DNA of 64,000 nt from Massilia arenae (GTDB lineage Bacteria; Pseudomonadota; Gammaproteobacteria; Burkholderiales; Burkholderiaceae_D), in assembly GCF_008014745.1 (NCBI RefSeq), contig NZ_VPFD01000005.1, forward strand, positions 155,897 through 219,896, written 5' to 3'. A program made the position numbers and the translations under genes. This document shows, one piece after another, positions 16,669-25,845 of this stretch; within the stretch, counting starts at the first letter, position 1, and every line of letters begins with the position of its first letter. Under the pieces are notes generated by a model. The model made no database searches. It was not told the DNA's origin and saw only the letters and a program-made list of their open reading frames with translations.

Positions 16669-18861
16669 CTAGAAATCGAACTGCGCCGACACCAGCGCGG
16701 TGCGCGACGCGGCTGCGGTGGCAAAGGTGCCGTTGGCCAGCCAGTAAGCCTTGTCGGCGACGTTCTCGACGCTGGCGCGCAGGATGACAGGACGACCCAT
16801 CAGGCTGGTGCGGTAGCGGGCGCCGATATCGAAGCGGGTCCACGATGGCAGGAACAGCGTGTTGGCGGCGTTGAACGGGATGTCCGAGGTGTGGATGGCG
16901 CGGGCATTGAAGCTCAGGCCCGGCACCTGCGCCAGATCCCAGTCGAGGCCGGCGCTGAGGGCGCGCTTCGGCACGCCATTGGCGTCGTTGCCCTCGTTTA
17001 TGCCGCCCTGGGTTTTCTGCAGTTCGGCGTCATAGAAGGTCGCGCTGGCCATCAGGCGCAGGTCGCGCACGACCTCGCCCATGACCGACAGTTCCAGGCC
17101 GCGGTTGCGCTGGTTGCCGTCCATGCTGTAGATCGTGGTGACCGGATCGGTGACGGCGTTCGGACGATCGATCTGGAACACGGAGATGCCGGTCAGGAGC
17201 TTGCCCTGCTCGACCTTCACGCCGGCCTCGTACTGCTTCGATTTATACGGGGCGAACACCTCGCCCGCATTCGCCGCAGTCTGGGGCGCCGTCCCACCGC
17301 GCGTCAGGCCGGACGTGAAGTTAGTGTACAACGACACATTGGCCATCGGCTTGACCACGATCCCGAGCAGCGGCGAGGTCGCGCTCTCGTCGTATGACGT
17401 CGTGCTGGCTCCGCTCGGTGCGATGTTCTTCGCGACGACCTTCTGCTTGCGCACGCCGCCGGTCACCAGCACGCGGTTGTCGAAGAACGACAGGGTGTCG
17501 GTGAGGGCAATACTGGACAGCTCGGTGCCCGAGGTCGTGGTCGGCGACTGGCGTACCCCGGTCATGGCCGGCAGCGGCACCGGATGATAGATGTTCGAAT
17601 TCACCGCGGCGCTGGCCGGCCCGGGCAGGTAGAAGCTGCCGGACTCCTGTTCCAGGCGCGAGGCCGAGACGGTGAACATGTGCTTCACGCCCAGCCCTTC
17701 GACGGTGGCGCGGGCGCCGACCTCGCCGGTCTTGTTGCGGGTGGCTGCGTCGTACCATGCATTGGTGATGCGCAGATTGCCCGCCATGTCGATCGCATCG
17801 TTGCCGCGCGCCGCAGGGAAGTCCTGCTCATAGGCGTTGTAGTGGTAGCCGGCGGCGGCGTACAGCATCACGTTCGGGGCCAGGTCGTATTCCAGGCGCG
17901 ACGAAATGGTCGAATCGCGCATCGCGAGTTCGACGCCCGGATACATCGCGCTCTTGCCGGACGGCGCATCCGGGATCCGCGTCACGTTGGGACGGAAGCT
18001 GGACTGGCCGCGGAAACCGTCGGTGTCCTCGCGCTGTGCATAGGCATCGACCACCCAGCGCAGGTTCGAGGAGCGGTAGTCGAGCGCCAGCGCGACCAGG
18101 CCGGTCTCGGTCTTGCTGTGGTCGAGCGTGTTGTCGCCGTTGCGGTAGACGCCGTTGAAGCGCACACCCCACTGGCCGGCATCGCCGAAGCGGCGGCCGA
18201 CGTCCACGTGGGTGCCGAAGATCGACTTGCTCTCGAAGGTGCCGGTGATGCGCGTCAATGGCTTGTCGCCCGCGCGCTTGGTGACGATATTGATGTTGCC
18301 GCCGGAGCTGCCGCCGGGGGGAATGCCATACATGAACGTGCCAGGGCCTTTCAGCACTTCGACGCGGTCCATCATCGCCGCCGGCATCCGGTTGCCCGAG
18401 GCGAGCCCGTACAGGCCGTTCACGCCGACGTCGCCGCTGCCCACGTTGAAACCGCGGATCTGGAAGTCGTCGCTGAAGCCGGAGGTCGAGGTCTGCACCC
18501 GCACCGAGGCTTCGTTGACGAGCACGTCGGCCAGCGTGCGCGCCTGCTGGTCTTCCAGCAGCTGCGAGGTGTAGTTCGTGGTGCTGAACGGGGTGTCCAT
18601 GATGTCGCTTGCCCCCAGCACGCCAACGCCGCCGCGGCGCGCCACGCCGCCATTCATGTAGGGCGCCTCATCCAGCGTGCGGGCGCCGGTCACCAGCACT
18701 TGCTCGATCTGCGGCGTCGCGGCGTTCTGGGCGTGCACGGCGCCGGCCAGCAGCGCGATCGGCGCGGCAACAAATGCGCTACCCCAGACCCTGCCGATCA
18801 TCAGGCACAGTTCCGTGGGACGATTGGATTGGGCAGATGGCGGAGTCCGAAGCTTGGTCAT
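16669..18861 (-). CDS. TonB-dependent siderophore receptor
   Basis: 730 aa. Signal peptide ends AGAVHAQ, TonB-box-like IEQVLVTGAR follows, and the plug has ARTLADVLVNEASVRV, FQIRGFNVGSG, RVEVLKGPGTFMYG and GGNINIVTKRA, the standard siderophore receptor pattern. The barrel ends in Phe (VSAQFDF). The ATG at 18861 (MTKLRTPP) is preferred to an upstream ATG because it gives the normal signal length and leaves the Fur box outside the gene. The promoter holds a long palindromic Fur site, so iron repression is expected. It appears monocistronic, ended by a strong hairpin. Confidence 0.9.
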   Translation of the reverse strand: MTKLRTPPSAQSNRPTELCLMIGRVWGSAFVAAPIALLAGAVHAQNAATPQIEQVLVTGARTLDEAPYMNGGVARRGGVGVLGASDIMDTPFSTTNYTSQLLEDQQARTLADVLVNEASVRVQTSTSGFSDDFQIRGFNVGSGDVGVNGLYGLASGNRMPAAMMDRVEVLKGPGTFMYGIPPGGSSGGNINIVTKRAGDKPLTRITGTFESKSIFGTHVDVGRRFGDAGQWGVRFNGVYRNGDNTLDHSKTETGLVALALDYRSSNLRWVVDAYAQREDTDGFRGQSSFRPNVTRIPDAPSGKSAMYPGVELAMRDSTISSRLEYDLAPNVMLYAAAGYHYNAYEQDFPAARGNDAIDMAGNLRITNAWYDAATRNKTGEVGARATVEGLGVKHMFTVSASRLEQESGSFYLPGPASAAVNSNIYHPVPLPAMTGVRQSPTTTSGTELSSIALTDTLSFFDNRVLVTGGVRKQKVVAKNIAPSGASTTSYDESATSPLLGIVVKPMANVSLYTNFTSGLTRGGTAPQTAANAGEVFAPYKSKQYEAGVKVEQGKLLTGISVFQIDRPNAVTDPVTTIYSMDGNQRNRGLELSVMGEVVRDLRLMASATFYDAELQKTQGGINEGNDANGVPKRALSAGLDWDLAQVPGLSFNARAIHTSDIPFNAANTLFLPSWTRFDIGARYRTSLMGRPVILRASVENVADKAYWLANGTFATAAASRTALVSAQFDF

Positions 18862-18889
18862 GAAGAGGTCCAGTAAGAATTGAAATTGA

Positions 18890-18918
18890 ATGCAAATGAG
18901 AATTATACTCATTTGCAT
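18890..18918 (-). promoter_or_regulatory. Fur box (long palindrome)
   Basis: ATGCAAATGAG and its exact reverse complement CTCATTTGCAT flank a 7-bp centre AATTATA. The inner 15-mer at 18897-18911 matches the Fur 7-1-7 consensus at 12 of 15 positions. It lies 29 nt before the receptor start, over the likely core promoter. Confidence 0.8.
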
Positions 18919-19062
18919 AATCAATCACAATATTCTTGATGGATTCACCGCCTTGTCGACCCTTGAAAAGAAGGACTGCGGCAGCGTCTTACGGAGCCCT
19001 TGGCGCTGTCCTGGGCGGCGCGCAGCCAGATCCTCTCGCCGATGATCTGACTGCTGCCCCCT

Positions 19063-20364
19063 TCAGTCCGGCCGGCCGGCATGGCGGCCGCCTCGCGCTC
19101 CCCACACGGCGTAGAACAGCACGTACAGCTCGCATGCCGCCGTCAGGAGGAACGACAGTTGCAGCCCGACGGTATCGGCGAGCCAGCCTTGCGCGATGAC
19201 CAGCGCCCCACCGGCAATGGCCATGATCAGCAGGCCCGCGCCCTCCTCGGTGAGCGGCCCCAGGCCCCGGATGCCCAGCGTGAAGATGGTCGGGAACATC
19301 ACCGAATGGAACAGGCCGACCGAGACCAGCGCCCACAGCGCGACCTGGCCGGTTCCCAGCGCGGCGACCAGCATGACCATGAAGGCGCCGATGCTGGCCA
19401 TCGCCAGCACGTGCTGCGCCGCCACCCGGCGCATCAGGACGCTGCCGGCAAAACGCCCAACCATCATGCCGCCCCACATCAGGAACAGGTAATGGGCGCC
19501 CTGCTCGTGGCTCAGGTTGCCGATCTCCGGCAGCGCCACGAAGTTGATGAACAGGTTGGCGACGCCGATTTCCGCGATCAGGTAGATGAAGATCGCCGGG
19601 ATGCCGAGCACCAGGTTCCGGTGGCGCCACAGCGACAGCGTGGCGCGCACTTCCTTGCTGACGCGGCGCGTGCCGGCATGCAGCGCCGGCAGCGGGAAAC
19701 GCGCGATCGCCACCGCCAGCAATACCAGCACACCCGCCACGATAAGGTAGGGCAGCTGGACCGTCTGGGCATCGGCGAGGCGCTCGGCCTGGGTAAGGAC
19801 CGTGTTCGCCTCGGCGGTGCCGGAGTTCGAGCGCCCCAGGATCAGATAGGCGCCAAACAGCGGCGCCAGCGTCGTGCCGAGCGAGTTGAAGGCCTGGACC
19901 AGGTTCAGGAGCGACGAGGCTGTTTCTGGCGAGCCTACCACGGTCACGTAGGGGTTGGCCGACACCTGCAGCAAGGTGATGCCGCTGGCGATCACGAACA
20001 GCGCGAACAGGGTGACGCCATACGATGGCAGCCGCGCGGCCGGGACCATCAACAGGGAGCCCACGGCCATGATGGCCAGGCCGGTCACGATCGCCCGCTT
20101 GTAGCCGACGCGCTCGATCAGCCGCGCCGACGGGATCGACGCGATGAAGTAGGCGGCGAACCAGACCGATTCGATCAGCGTCGTCTGGGTATAGCTCAGG
20201 TCGAACACGCTGCGCAGGTGCGGCAGCAGGGTGTTATTGATGACGGTGATGAAGCCCCAGATGAAGAACAGGCTCGACAGCAGCGACATGACGGCGAAGC
20301 TGCTGACCCTCACCGATCCGGCTACGGTGGAAGCTGTGCCGGAAGCGGCAGTGGGACCGGGCAT
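19063..20364 (-). CDS. MFS sugar:proton symporter, FucP/GluP type
   Basis: 433-aa, roughly 12-helix major facilitator. The FucP-family hallmarks are visible: FFIWGFITVINNTLLPHL in helix 1, WFAAYFIASIPSARLIERVGYKRAIV, and LLQVSANPYVTVVG in helix 4, which in this family is followed by a LLNLVQAFNSLGTTLAP stretch. Members carry fucose, galactose, glucose or N-acetylglucosamine. AAGGAGTCTTCC before the ATG at 20364 fixes the start; the frame extends 37 codons further without a ribosome site. No sugar-catabolic gene is adjacent; the upstream porin is on the same strand 170 nt away, so inner- and outer-membrane uptake may be linked. Confidence 0.87.
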   Translation of the reverse strand: MPGPTAASGTASTVAGSVRVSSFAVMSLLSSLFFIWGFITVINNTLLPHLRSVFDLSYTQTTLIESVWFAAYFIASIPSARLIERVGYKRAIVTGLAIMAVGSLLMVPAARLPSYGVTLFALFVIASGITLLQVSANPYVTVVGSPETASSLLNLVQAFNSLGTTLAPLFGAYLILGRSNSGTAEANTVLTQAERLADAQTVQLPYLIVAGVLVLLAVAIARFPLPALHAGTRRVSKEVRATLSLWRHRNLVLGIPAIFIYLIAEIGVANLFINFVALPEIGNLSHEQGAHYLFLMWGGMMVGRFAGSVLMRRVAAQHVLAMASIGAFMVMLVAALGTGQVALWALVSVGLFHSVMFPTIFTLGIRGLGPLTEEGAGLLIMAIAGGALVIAQGWLADTVGLQLSFLLTAACELYVLFYAVWGARGGRHAGRPD

Positions 20365-20533
20365 GGAAGACTCCTTCAAACGGATCGATCGGGATGCTGC
20401 AACGCTCCGGTCCGCTCGCGGCTGGCGCCGACGGCCCGGTCCCGCATGGTAGGGCCTTTCGTGATGGCATTCCAATCAAGAATTTGACGAGATCGATACC
20501 CGTTTTGATATCATTCCCCGCTTCTCGCAGGCC

Positions 20534-21772
20534 TCAGAAGTAGTAACCAGCCTGCAGATTGATGCGCCGCGTGAACCCCTGGTGCGCGGACGAGGTCGCT
20601 GCCAGGCCGCCGAGATCCGGCGACAGATAGGGATGGTGCTTGCCCATCATCAGGTCCGCATAGAACGACCACTTCCCTGCCCCGAAGCTCATCCCGGTCA
20701 CGTTCTGCACCGAGTCCCGATAGGCGCCGCTGCGCTTTTTCAGGACGCTGTAGTCGTTGTAGACCTTGAACCCGCTGAACGGGCCGATCCTGCCGGGAAG
20801 GTCGTAGCTGATGTTGGCGATATGGATGTCGCCCTTCGATGCGACCGGGAACGGATAGCCGAAACCGCCGACCAGGACGAAGCTGTTGGGGTCCAGCCCG
20901 CCATAGGTCTGCTCGGGACCGTGGGCGGTGCGGTAGCTATAGCGCATCGACTGCAGCATCACATTGACGCGACCATAGTTGCCGCGATAGTGGACCGCCC
21001 CGGCGTGGCGCCGGGTGTCGGTGCCGCGGCCGTTGTCGATCTCGCCGGTCAGGCCGGAAAAGCCGAACTGGTGGCGGCCCTCGGGCCCCACATTCCACAC
21101 AACGCGCCCCACCAGGGTGTTGCGCTCGCTGTCGGTCTGGCCGGTGCCGTAGCCCTGCTCGTCGTCATCCTTGACGATATTGTAGGAATACCGGTTCGAG
21201 GCGCCCGCCGTATTGCTGCCGCCGCCGTAGGAACCGCCATCGCGCGGGAAGAAGGCAAGCTGCCATTCGACCGGACCGGGGCTGCTGATGTATTTCACGC
21301 CGAGGTCGTATTTGTCTTCGAAGCCGGCATAGAAGGCGATCGACTCGTAGAAGTTAATCGAGGCGAACGGCAGCAGGCCGAAGGGATTGCTGTCCAGGCC
21401 CACATGCAGTTCGCTCTTGTCGTCGAAGCGCACGCCGCCCCAGGCATGGCGCAGGAAATGCTGCCAGTAGTCGCCCTGCCCCTTCGGGTAATTGTTGTAG
21501 CGGTACTGGGCCGAGCCGATCATCCGGCCGTCGTCGTAGTTGACGTCCAGGCGCGCCGTGTCGAGGCCGACGAAACCGCTGCGGCGATCCTTGTCCCAGC
21601 TCTTGTGGCCGTAATTGAAGCGGATCGCGCCGCCGATCGTCAGCGGCGATGCCGCTTCCTCCTGCGCGCTCTCGACCTGTTGGGCATAGACATGGCCGGA
21701 CGCGAGGACGGCGATGCCGGCCAGGGCCGCGCACAGGCCAGTCATCGTCTTCATTTTCATGCGAGCGCTCAT
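20534..21772 (-). CDS. Outer-membrane porin, OprP/OprO-like
   Basis: About 412 aa with a signal peptide (MKMKTMTGLCAALAGIAVLASGHVYAQ) and a beta-barrel rich in alternating aromatic strands ending in AGYYF with a terminal Phe. Motifs such as GGAIRFNYGHKSWD, ARLDVNYDDGRMIGSAQYRYNNYP and HVGLDSNPFGLLPF resemble phosphate-selective-porin-type outer-membrane proteins; the substrate is unknown. The start is uncertain: ATG at 21772 or 21760 fits the signal peptide, while a GTG at 21838 has a better ribosome site (AGGAAATCTAC). The MFS sugar transporter follows downstream. Confidence 0.75.
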   Translation of the reverse strand: MSARMKMKTMTGLCAALAGIAVLASGHVYAQQVESAQEEAASPLTIGGAIRFNYGHKSWDKDRRSGFVGLDTARLDVNYDDGRMIGSAQYRYNNYPKGQGDYWQHFLRHAWGGVRFDDKSELHVGLDSNPFGLLPFASINFYESIAFYAGFEDKYDLGVKYISSPGPVEWQLAFFPRDGGSYGGGSNTAGASNRYSYNIVKDDDEQGYGTGQTDSERNTLVGRVVWNVGPEGRHQFGFSGLTGEIDNGRGTDTRRHAGAVHYRGNYGRVNVMLQSMRYSYRTAHGPEQTYGGLDPNSFVLVGGFGYPFPVASKGDIHIANISYDLPGRIGPFSGFKVYNDYSVLKKRSGAYRDSVQNVTGMSFGAGKWSFYADLMMGKHHPYLSPDLGGLAATSSAHQGFTRRINLQAGYYF

Positions 21773-22383
21773 GCGAGCTAAAAGCGCCGCCCTTGTCGAA
21801 TCGAGGTCTTGCGGGGTAATGGTGTAGTGCAAATTCACGTAGATTTCCTGAGTGATGATCGGCGCGCCGCGGCCGGCGTCGAGCGGGCGATGGCGCAATT
21901 GACGAAGAATCCCGGGCCTACGGTCTATTGACGGCGCAGCAGAACTTGATATCGGGCGATCCATGTCGCGCGATGTGCAAGCTCCCGAGGTCGAAGTGGC
22001 CTGCGATTGCCCTCGATGACCGACACGGCCAGGCCAATGACGTCATCGTCGTGGGAATACAGGACCAGGTTCACCATTCAAGGTGACGACGCCGCACAGG
22101 GCGCCCTGCCTGGCGCATGGGGTCGATCCGGACAAGACAGCGATCTCGAACGCTGCTCAATGCGCCCCATGCTTGCCGGCGCGCTCGGCGCCGCATCGAC
22201 GGGGGGGAACATTGACGAATGCCAGGCCATGACTGGCGGCAGAAAGGCATATTGTAACCTAGCAATGCAGATTCGTACAAATGTACTTGCCTCTCTTGAA
22301 ACAATTGCAGCCGTCCGCCTGCATCGCAGCGCCGGCCCGCGCGTGCAAATCGGAGCGGCGCTTGCAGCGCCTCGCACGAGGGA
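21773..22383. other. Intergenic stretch without a convincing gene
   Basis: About 610 bp between the porin and the EAL remnant. Open frames here are short, lack ribosome sites and show no recognisable domain. It should hold the porin promoter. Its right end runs without a break of frame into the EAL fragment, suggesting degraded coding DNA. Confidence 0.5.
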
Positions 22384-22609
22384 AGACGCGATCGGCAAGA
22401 TCAAGTCCCTCAAGGCCCACGGCCTGACTTTCGCGATCGACGATTTCGGCACCGGCTATTCGTCGCTGGCCTACCTCAAGCGGCTGCCGCTCGACATGCT
22501 CAAGATCGACCGCTCCTTCGTGCTCGACCTGACCACGACCTACCAGGGCTACCTGTGCGCGCGGCCGCTGGAAGCACAAGCGTTGGCGGGACTGCTGCGC
22601 AAGAACTGA
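22384..22609 (+). pseudogene. Remnant of a GGDEF/EAL protein (EAL C-terminal fragment with internal deletion)
   Basis: The frame reads [44 protein letters not shown] and then jumps straight to [21 protein letters not shown]. In intact EAL domains about 50 residues holding the AEGVET motif separate these two parts; here they are gone with the frame kept (junction near 22531). The EAL signature and everything before it are also missing. The product could not bind substrate, so this is a decayed gene. Confidence 0.75.
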
Positions 22610-22678
22610 CCACGCCTCCCGCCCGACGCATCCATCGTCCTTCCAAGGGCGCATCCAAACATTAATAGCAAACAGATG

Positions 22679-22738
22679 AAGCTTTCGAACGAAAGCTTTA
22701 ACGCAGATACAACAAGTCTTTCGAAAAAAATCGAAAGA
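22679..22738. promoter_or_regulatory. Inverted-repeat operators upstream of glycan TonB receptor
   Basis: Two palindromes with CTTTCGA arms: AAGCTTTCG-AA-CGAAAGCTT at 22679-22698 and CTTTCGA-A6-TCGAAAG at 22718-22737. Extra half-sites occur at 22804 (CTTTCGA) and 22865 (CGAAAG). The spaced version recurs at 27245 before the alpha-galactosidase gene, marking a probable shared regulator whose gene is not in the window. Confidence 0.6.
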
Positions 22739-22848
22739 TGTTTTGTCATCGCCGCGATTTCGCTATAGACTAAATATCGCTGTAGAAACGGCAATACCGG
22801 ACGCTTTCGATATCCAAAGGACCGAAACCTTCACACGTGAGAGACAAC

Positions 22849-22983
22849 GTGCTACGAAATCAAACGAAAGCATCATTCGACTCACACCAGCTTGCCCGCG
22901 CCGTGGCCGGCGAATGGTGTGAGCGCGACCGGTCCGCCTTCCCGGTGTACCTGCACTCGCCGTACTGCTCCAACAACTTATAA
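22849..22983 (+). CDS. Short open frame (44 codons) ahead of the TonB receptor; leader peptide or gene remnant
   Basis: From GTG at 22849 to TAA at 22981-22983, ending 15 nt before the receptor ATG. From about codon 13 on, third positions are strongly G/C as in real genes of this genome, unlike the AT-rich promoter DNA before it. The end reads AFPVYLHSPYCSNNL, resembling the start of HemN-type radical SAM proteins (LY-H-PFC) but stopping before the CxxxCxxC cluster could form. It may be a decayed gene end or a leader. Low confidence that a stable product exists. Confidence 0.3.
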   Translation: MLRNQTKASFDSHQLARAVAGEWCERDRSAFPVYLHSPYCSNNL

Positions 22984-22998
22984 AAAAGGAAGCGTTTA

Positions 22999-25845
22999 AT
23001 GAGTTCTCATATGCAATGCCGCCCGCACGCCGACAGTCACGCCCGCCTCGTGCTCAAGCCCCTGACTTCCGCCTGCCTGCTCGCACTAGCCACCCTCACG
23101 GCGCCCGCCCGCGCCCAGGAGGACGCCACCACGGTCGATCCCGACAAGGTCGAGCAGGTCGTCGTGACCGGCACCCGCGCCAGTCTGCAGCAGTCGCTGG
23201 CGCTCAAGCGCAACTCGGCTGTGGTGCAGGACAGCATCAGCGCCACTGAGCTCGGACGCTTCCCCGACAATAACGTGGCCGACTCGCTCAGCCACATCAC
23301 CGGCGTGTCGATCTCGCGCACCGCCGGCGGCGAAGGCCAGCAGGTCAGCATCCGCGGCCTCGGCCCCGACTACACGATCACCACCTTCAACGGCCGCCTG
23401 CTGGGCACCGACAGCGCCGGCCGCTACTTCGCCTACGACGTGCTGCCGGCCGACGTCATCAGCGGCGCCGACGTCGTCAAGTCGACCCAGGCGCAACTGG
23501 TCGAAGGCGCCATCGGCGGCCTCGTCAACCTGCGCTCGGCCAGCCCGTTCGACCAGAAAGGCCAGCGCGGCTTGCTGCGCCTGGAAGGCGATCACAACGA
23601 CATGAGCAGCCTCAACGGCAAGAAGCTGTCGGGCACTTACAGCAATACCTGGGGTGACAAGGTAGGCGTGCTGCTCGGCGTGGTCTACGCCAAGCGCGAC
23701 GTGCGCACCGACACCGCCGGCAACGATGGCGGCTGGACCCGCAACGCGATTCCGAGCGACCCGAGCCAGTTCTGGGAGGGTGGCAACGCCTGGGGCGGCC
23801 ACATCGACCCCAACGGCAACGGCATCCTCGATCCCGAAGAAGAAGGCCTGATCGGGCCGGGGCAGTTCCGCTTCGGCTCCATCATGGAGAAGAAGGAACG
23901 CATGGCCCTCTCGGGCAAGGTGGAGTGGCGCCCCACCAGCGACGTGAAAGTCATCTTCGACGGCTTCAAGACCCGCCTCGACTCGCCGCAGGTCGGCTAC
24001 CAGCTGTCGTATTACCCCTTGTTCGCGCCGGGCCGCTGGTCCAATATGCAAGTCTCCAACGGCGTGGTGACCGACCTGACCCTGGACAGCACCGACCCCG
24101 AGCTGCGCCTCAATCCCGAGGTCCTGAACCAGACCGAGTACCGCGTGGTCGATACCGCCATGTACGGCACCCGGGCCGAATGGAAGGTGTCGCCGACCTT
24201 CAAGGTGGCGGCCGACGGCTACATCTCCACCTCGGAGCGCAACTCGGGCGGCAACGACAGCTATGTCGTGCTGCGCATGAACCAGCCCAACACCACGCGC
24301 ATCCGCCTCACCGGCTCTTCCGTGCCCGACGTGACGACCACGCTGGCCGACGGCCGCGACCTGCAGACCGGCCTGGCCCAGGGCCTGTTCACCGGCAACG
24401 ACTTCAATACCCACTACTACAGCCGCACGGGCGACAACATCAAGGACCGCATCGGTGGCCTGACGCTGGATGCCGACTGGCGGGTAGACCGGTTCAACGT
24501 CGACAACCTGAAGTTCGGCGTCAGCCAGACCAACCGCAAGAAGTCGCGCGACATGATCAACAACGCGTTCAATGCGGGCCAGGATCATTACTCCGGCGAG
24601 AATGCGATCAATGTGGGCTCCCTGGGCAACAACGTCATCAACCAGACCCTCAGCCCGGGCGGCTTCCTGTCCGGCGTGAGCGGAAACTTCCCACGCAGCT
24701 TCCTCGGTTTCGACGTCAACAACTATGCGCAGGCACTGGCCGCCCTCGACGGCAAGCCTCGCCCGGGCGGCGGCGTCTACAGCTCGACCTTGTCGGCGCC
24801 CGCCTTCAACCCGCTGGAAAGCTACCGCGTGGAAGAGAAAACCACGGCTGCGTTCGTGCAGGCGGACATGTCGGGCGACCGCTGGTTCGCGGACGTCGGC
24901 GTGCGCCTTGTGCGCACCAGGACCAGCGCCCAGGCCTGGGACGCGAAGATCAACGACATCCTGCAGAACGGCGCGTTCAACTTCACTGCCATCTACGCAG
25001 ATCCGTCGGTCATCCAGCAAGACGCCAGCTATACCTCCGCACTGCCATCGGGTAACTTCACCTACTCGCTGACCGACAACCTGCAGCTGCGCCTCGGCGC
25101 CGCCAAGACGATGGCGCGTCCGTCGGTCGACAAGCTGGCGCCGTCCAGCACCACCGCCAGCATCTCGTGGGGCGACTTCACGCAGATCTACGGCGGCAAT
25201 GCCGACCTCAAGCCGTACTCTGCACGCCAGGCCGACGTGTCGCTCGAGTGGTATTACGCCAAGAGCTCCGCGTTGACCTTCGCGGTCTACCAGAAGAACA
25301 TCAAGAACCAGATCACCAACCAGTGGCTGACCGGCCAGGACATCGGCGCGCCCGGTGGACGCCTGTTCAACGTGCAGCGCCCGATCAATGGCGACAGCGC
25401 CAAGGCCCGCGGCATGGAGATCGGCCTGCAGCACCTGTGGGACAACGGCTTCGGCGTGCGTGCGCAATACACGCGCAACCTGTCGAAGAGCTGGGTCGAC
25501 GGCCAGGAACGCCCGCTCGAGGGTATCGCGCCGGCGACCGCCTCGGTGGGCGTCCTGTACGAGAAGGGCCCATGGAGCATGAGCACCACGGCCGACTACA
25601 CCGACTCCTTCGTCACCGCCACCAATGTGATCGGTTCCGGCTTCAACGAGATGGCCAACTCGATGACCTGGGTCACGGCCCAGATCGCCTACGAGGTGAA
25701 CAAGTCGCTGCGCATCAGCCTCGAAGGCAATAACCTGACCGACGCTGAGCAGGCGCCGAAGCTGACCAACGGCATCGTCAGCCTGCCCAACGGCTACTAC
25801 CGCTATGGCCGCTCGTTCACCCTCGGTGCAAGCCTGAAGTTTTGA
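22999..25845 (+). CDS. TonB-dependent outer-membrane receptor, carbohydrate-type
   Basis: 948 aa. Signal peptide ends APARAQ, TonB box EQVVVTGTR, plug motifs GRFPDNNVADSLSHITGVSI, QQVSIRGLGPDYTITTFNGR and GAIGGLVNLRSASPFD; the barrel ends ASLKF. This is the large subfamily linked to polysaccharide and oligosaccharide loci. AAGGAAGCGTTTA precedes the ATG. Its stop overlaps the next gene start (TGATG) and a GH27 enzyme follows, so this is the importer of an alpha-galactoside-type utilisation operon. The upstream CTTTCGA palindromes likely control it. Confidence 0.92.
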   Translation: MSSHMQCRPHADSHARLVLKPLTSACLLALATLTAPARAQEDATTVDPDKVEQVVVTGTRASLQQSLALKRNSAVVQDSISATELGRFPDNNVADSLSHITGVSISRTAGGEGQQVSIRGLGPDYTITTFNGRLLGTDSAGRYFAYDVLPADVISGADVVKSTQAQLVEGAIGGLVNLRSASPFDQKGQRGLLRLEGDHNDMSSLNGKKLSGTYSNTWGDKVGVLLGVVYAKRDVRTDTAGNDGGWTRNAIPSDPSQFWEGGNAWGGHIDPNGNGILDPEEEGLIGPGQFRFGSIMEKKERMALSGKVEWRPTSDVKVIFDGFKTRLDSPQVGYQLSYYPLFAPGRWSNMQVSNGVVTDLTLDSTDPELRLNPEVLNQTEYRVVDTAMYGTRAEWKVSPTFKVAADGYISTSERNSGGNDSYVVLRMNQPNTTRIRLTGSSVPDVTTTLADGRDLQTGLAQGLFTGNDFNTHYYSRTGDNIKDRIGGLTLDADWRVDRFNVDNLKFGVSQTNRKKSRDMINNAFNAGQDHYSGENAINVGSLGNNVINQTLSPGGFLSGVSGNFPRSFLGFDVNNYAQALAALDGKPRPGGGVYSSTLSAPAFNPLESYRVEEKTTAAFVQADMSGDRWFADVGVRLVRTRTSAQAWDAKINDILQNGAFNFTAIYADPSVIQQDASYTSALPSGNFTYSLTDNLQLRLGAAKTMARPSVDKLAPSSTTASISWGDFTQIYGGNADLKPYSARQADVSLEWYYAKSSALTFAVYQKNIKNQITNQWLTGQDIGAPGGRLFNVQRPINGDSAKARGMEIGLQHLWDNGFGVRAQYTRNLSKSWVDGQERPLEGIAPATASVGVLYEKGPWSMSTTADYTDSFVTATNVIGSGFNEMANSMTWVTAQIAYEVNKSLRISLEGNNLTDAEQAPKLTNGIVSLPNGYYRYGRSFTLGASLKF

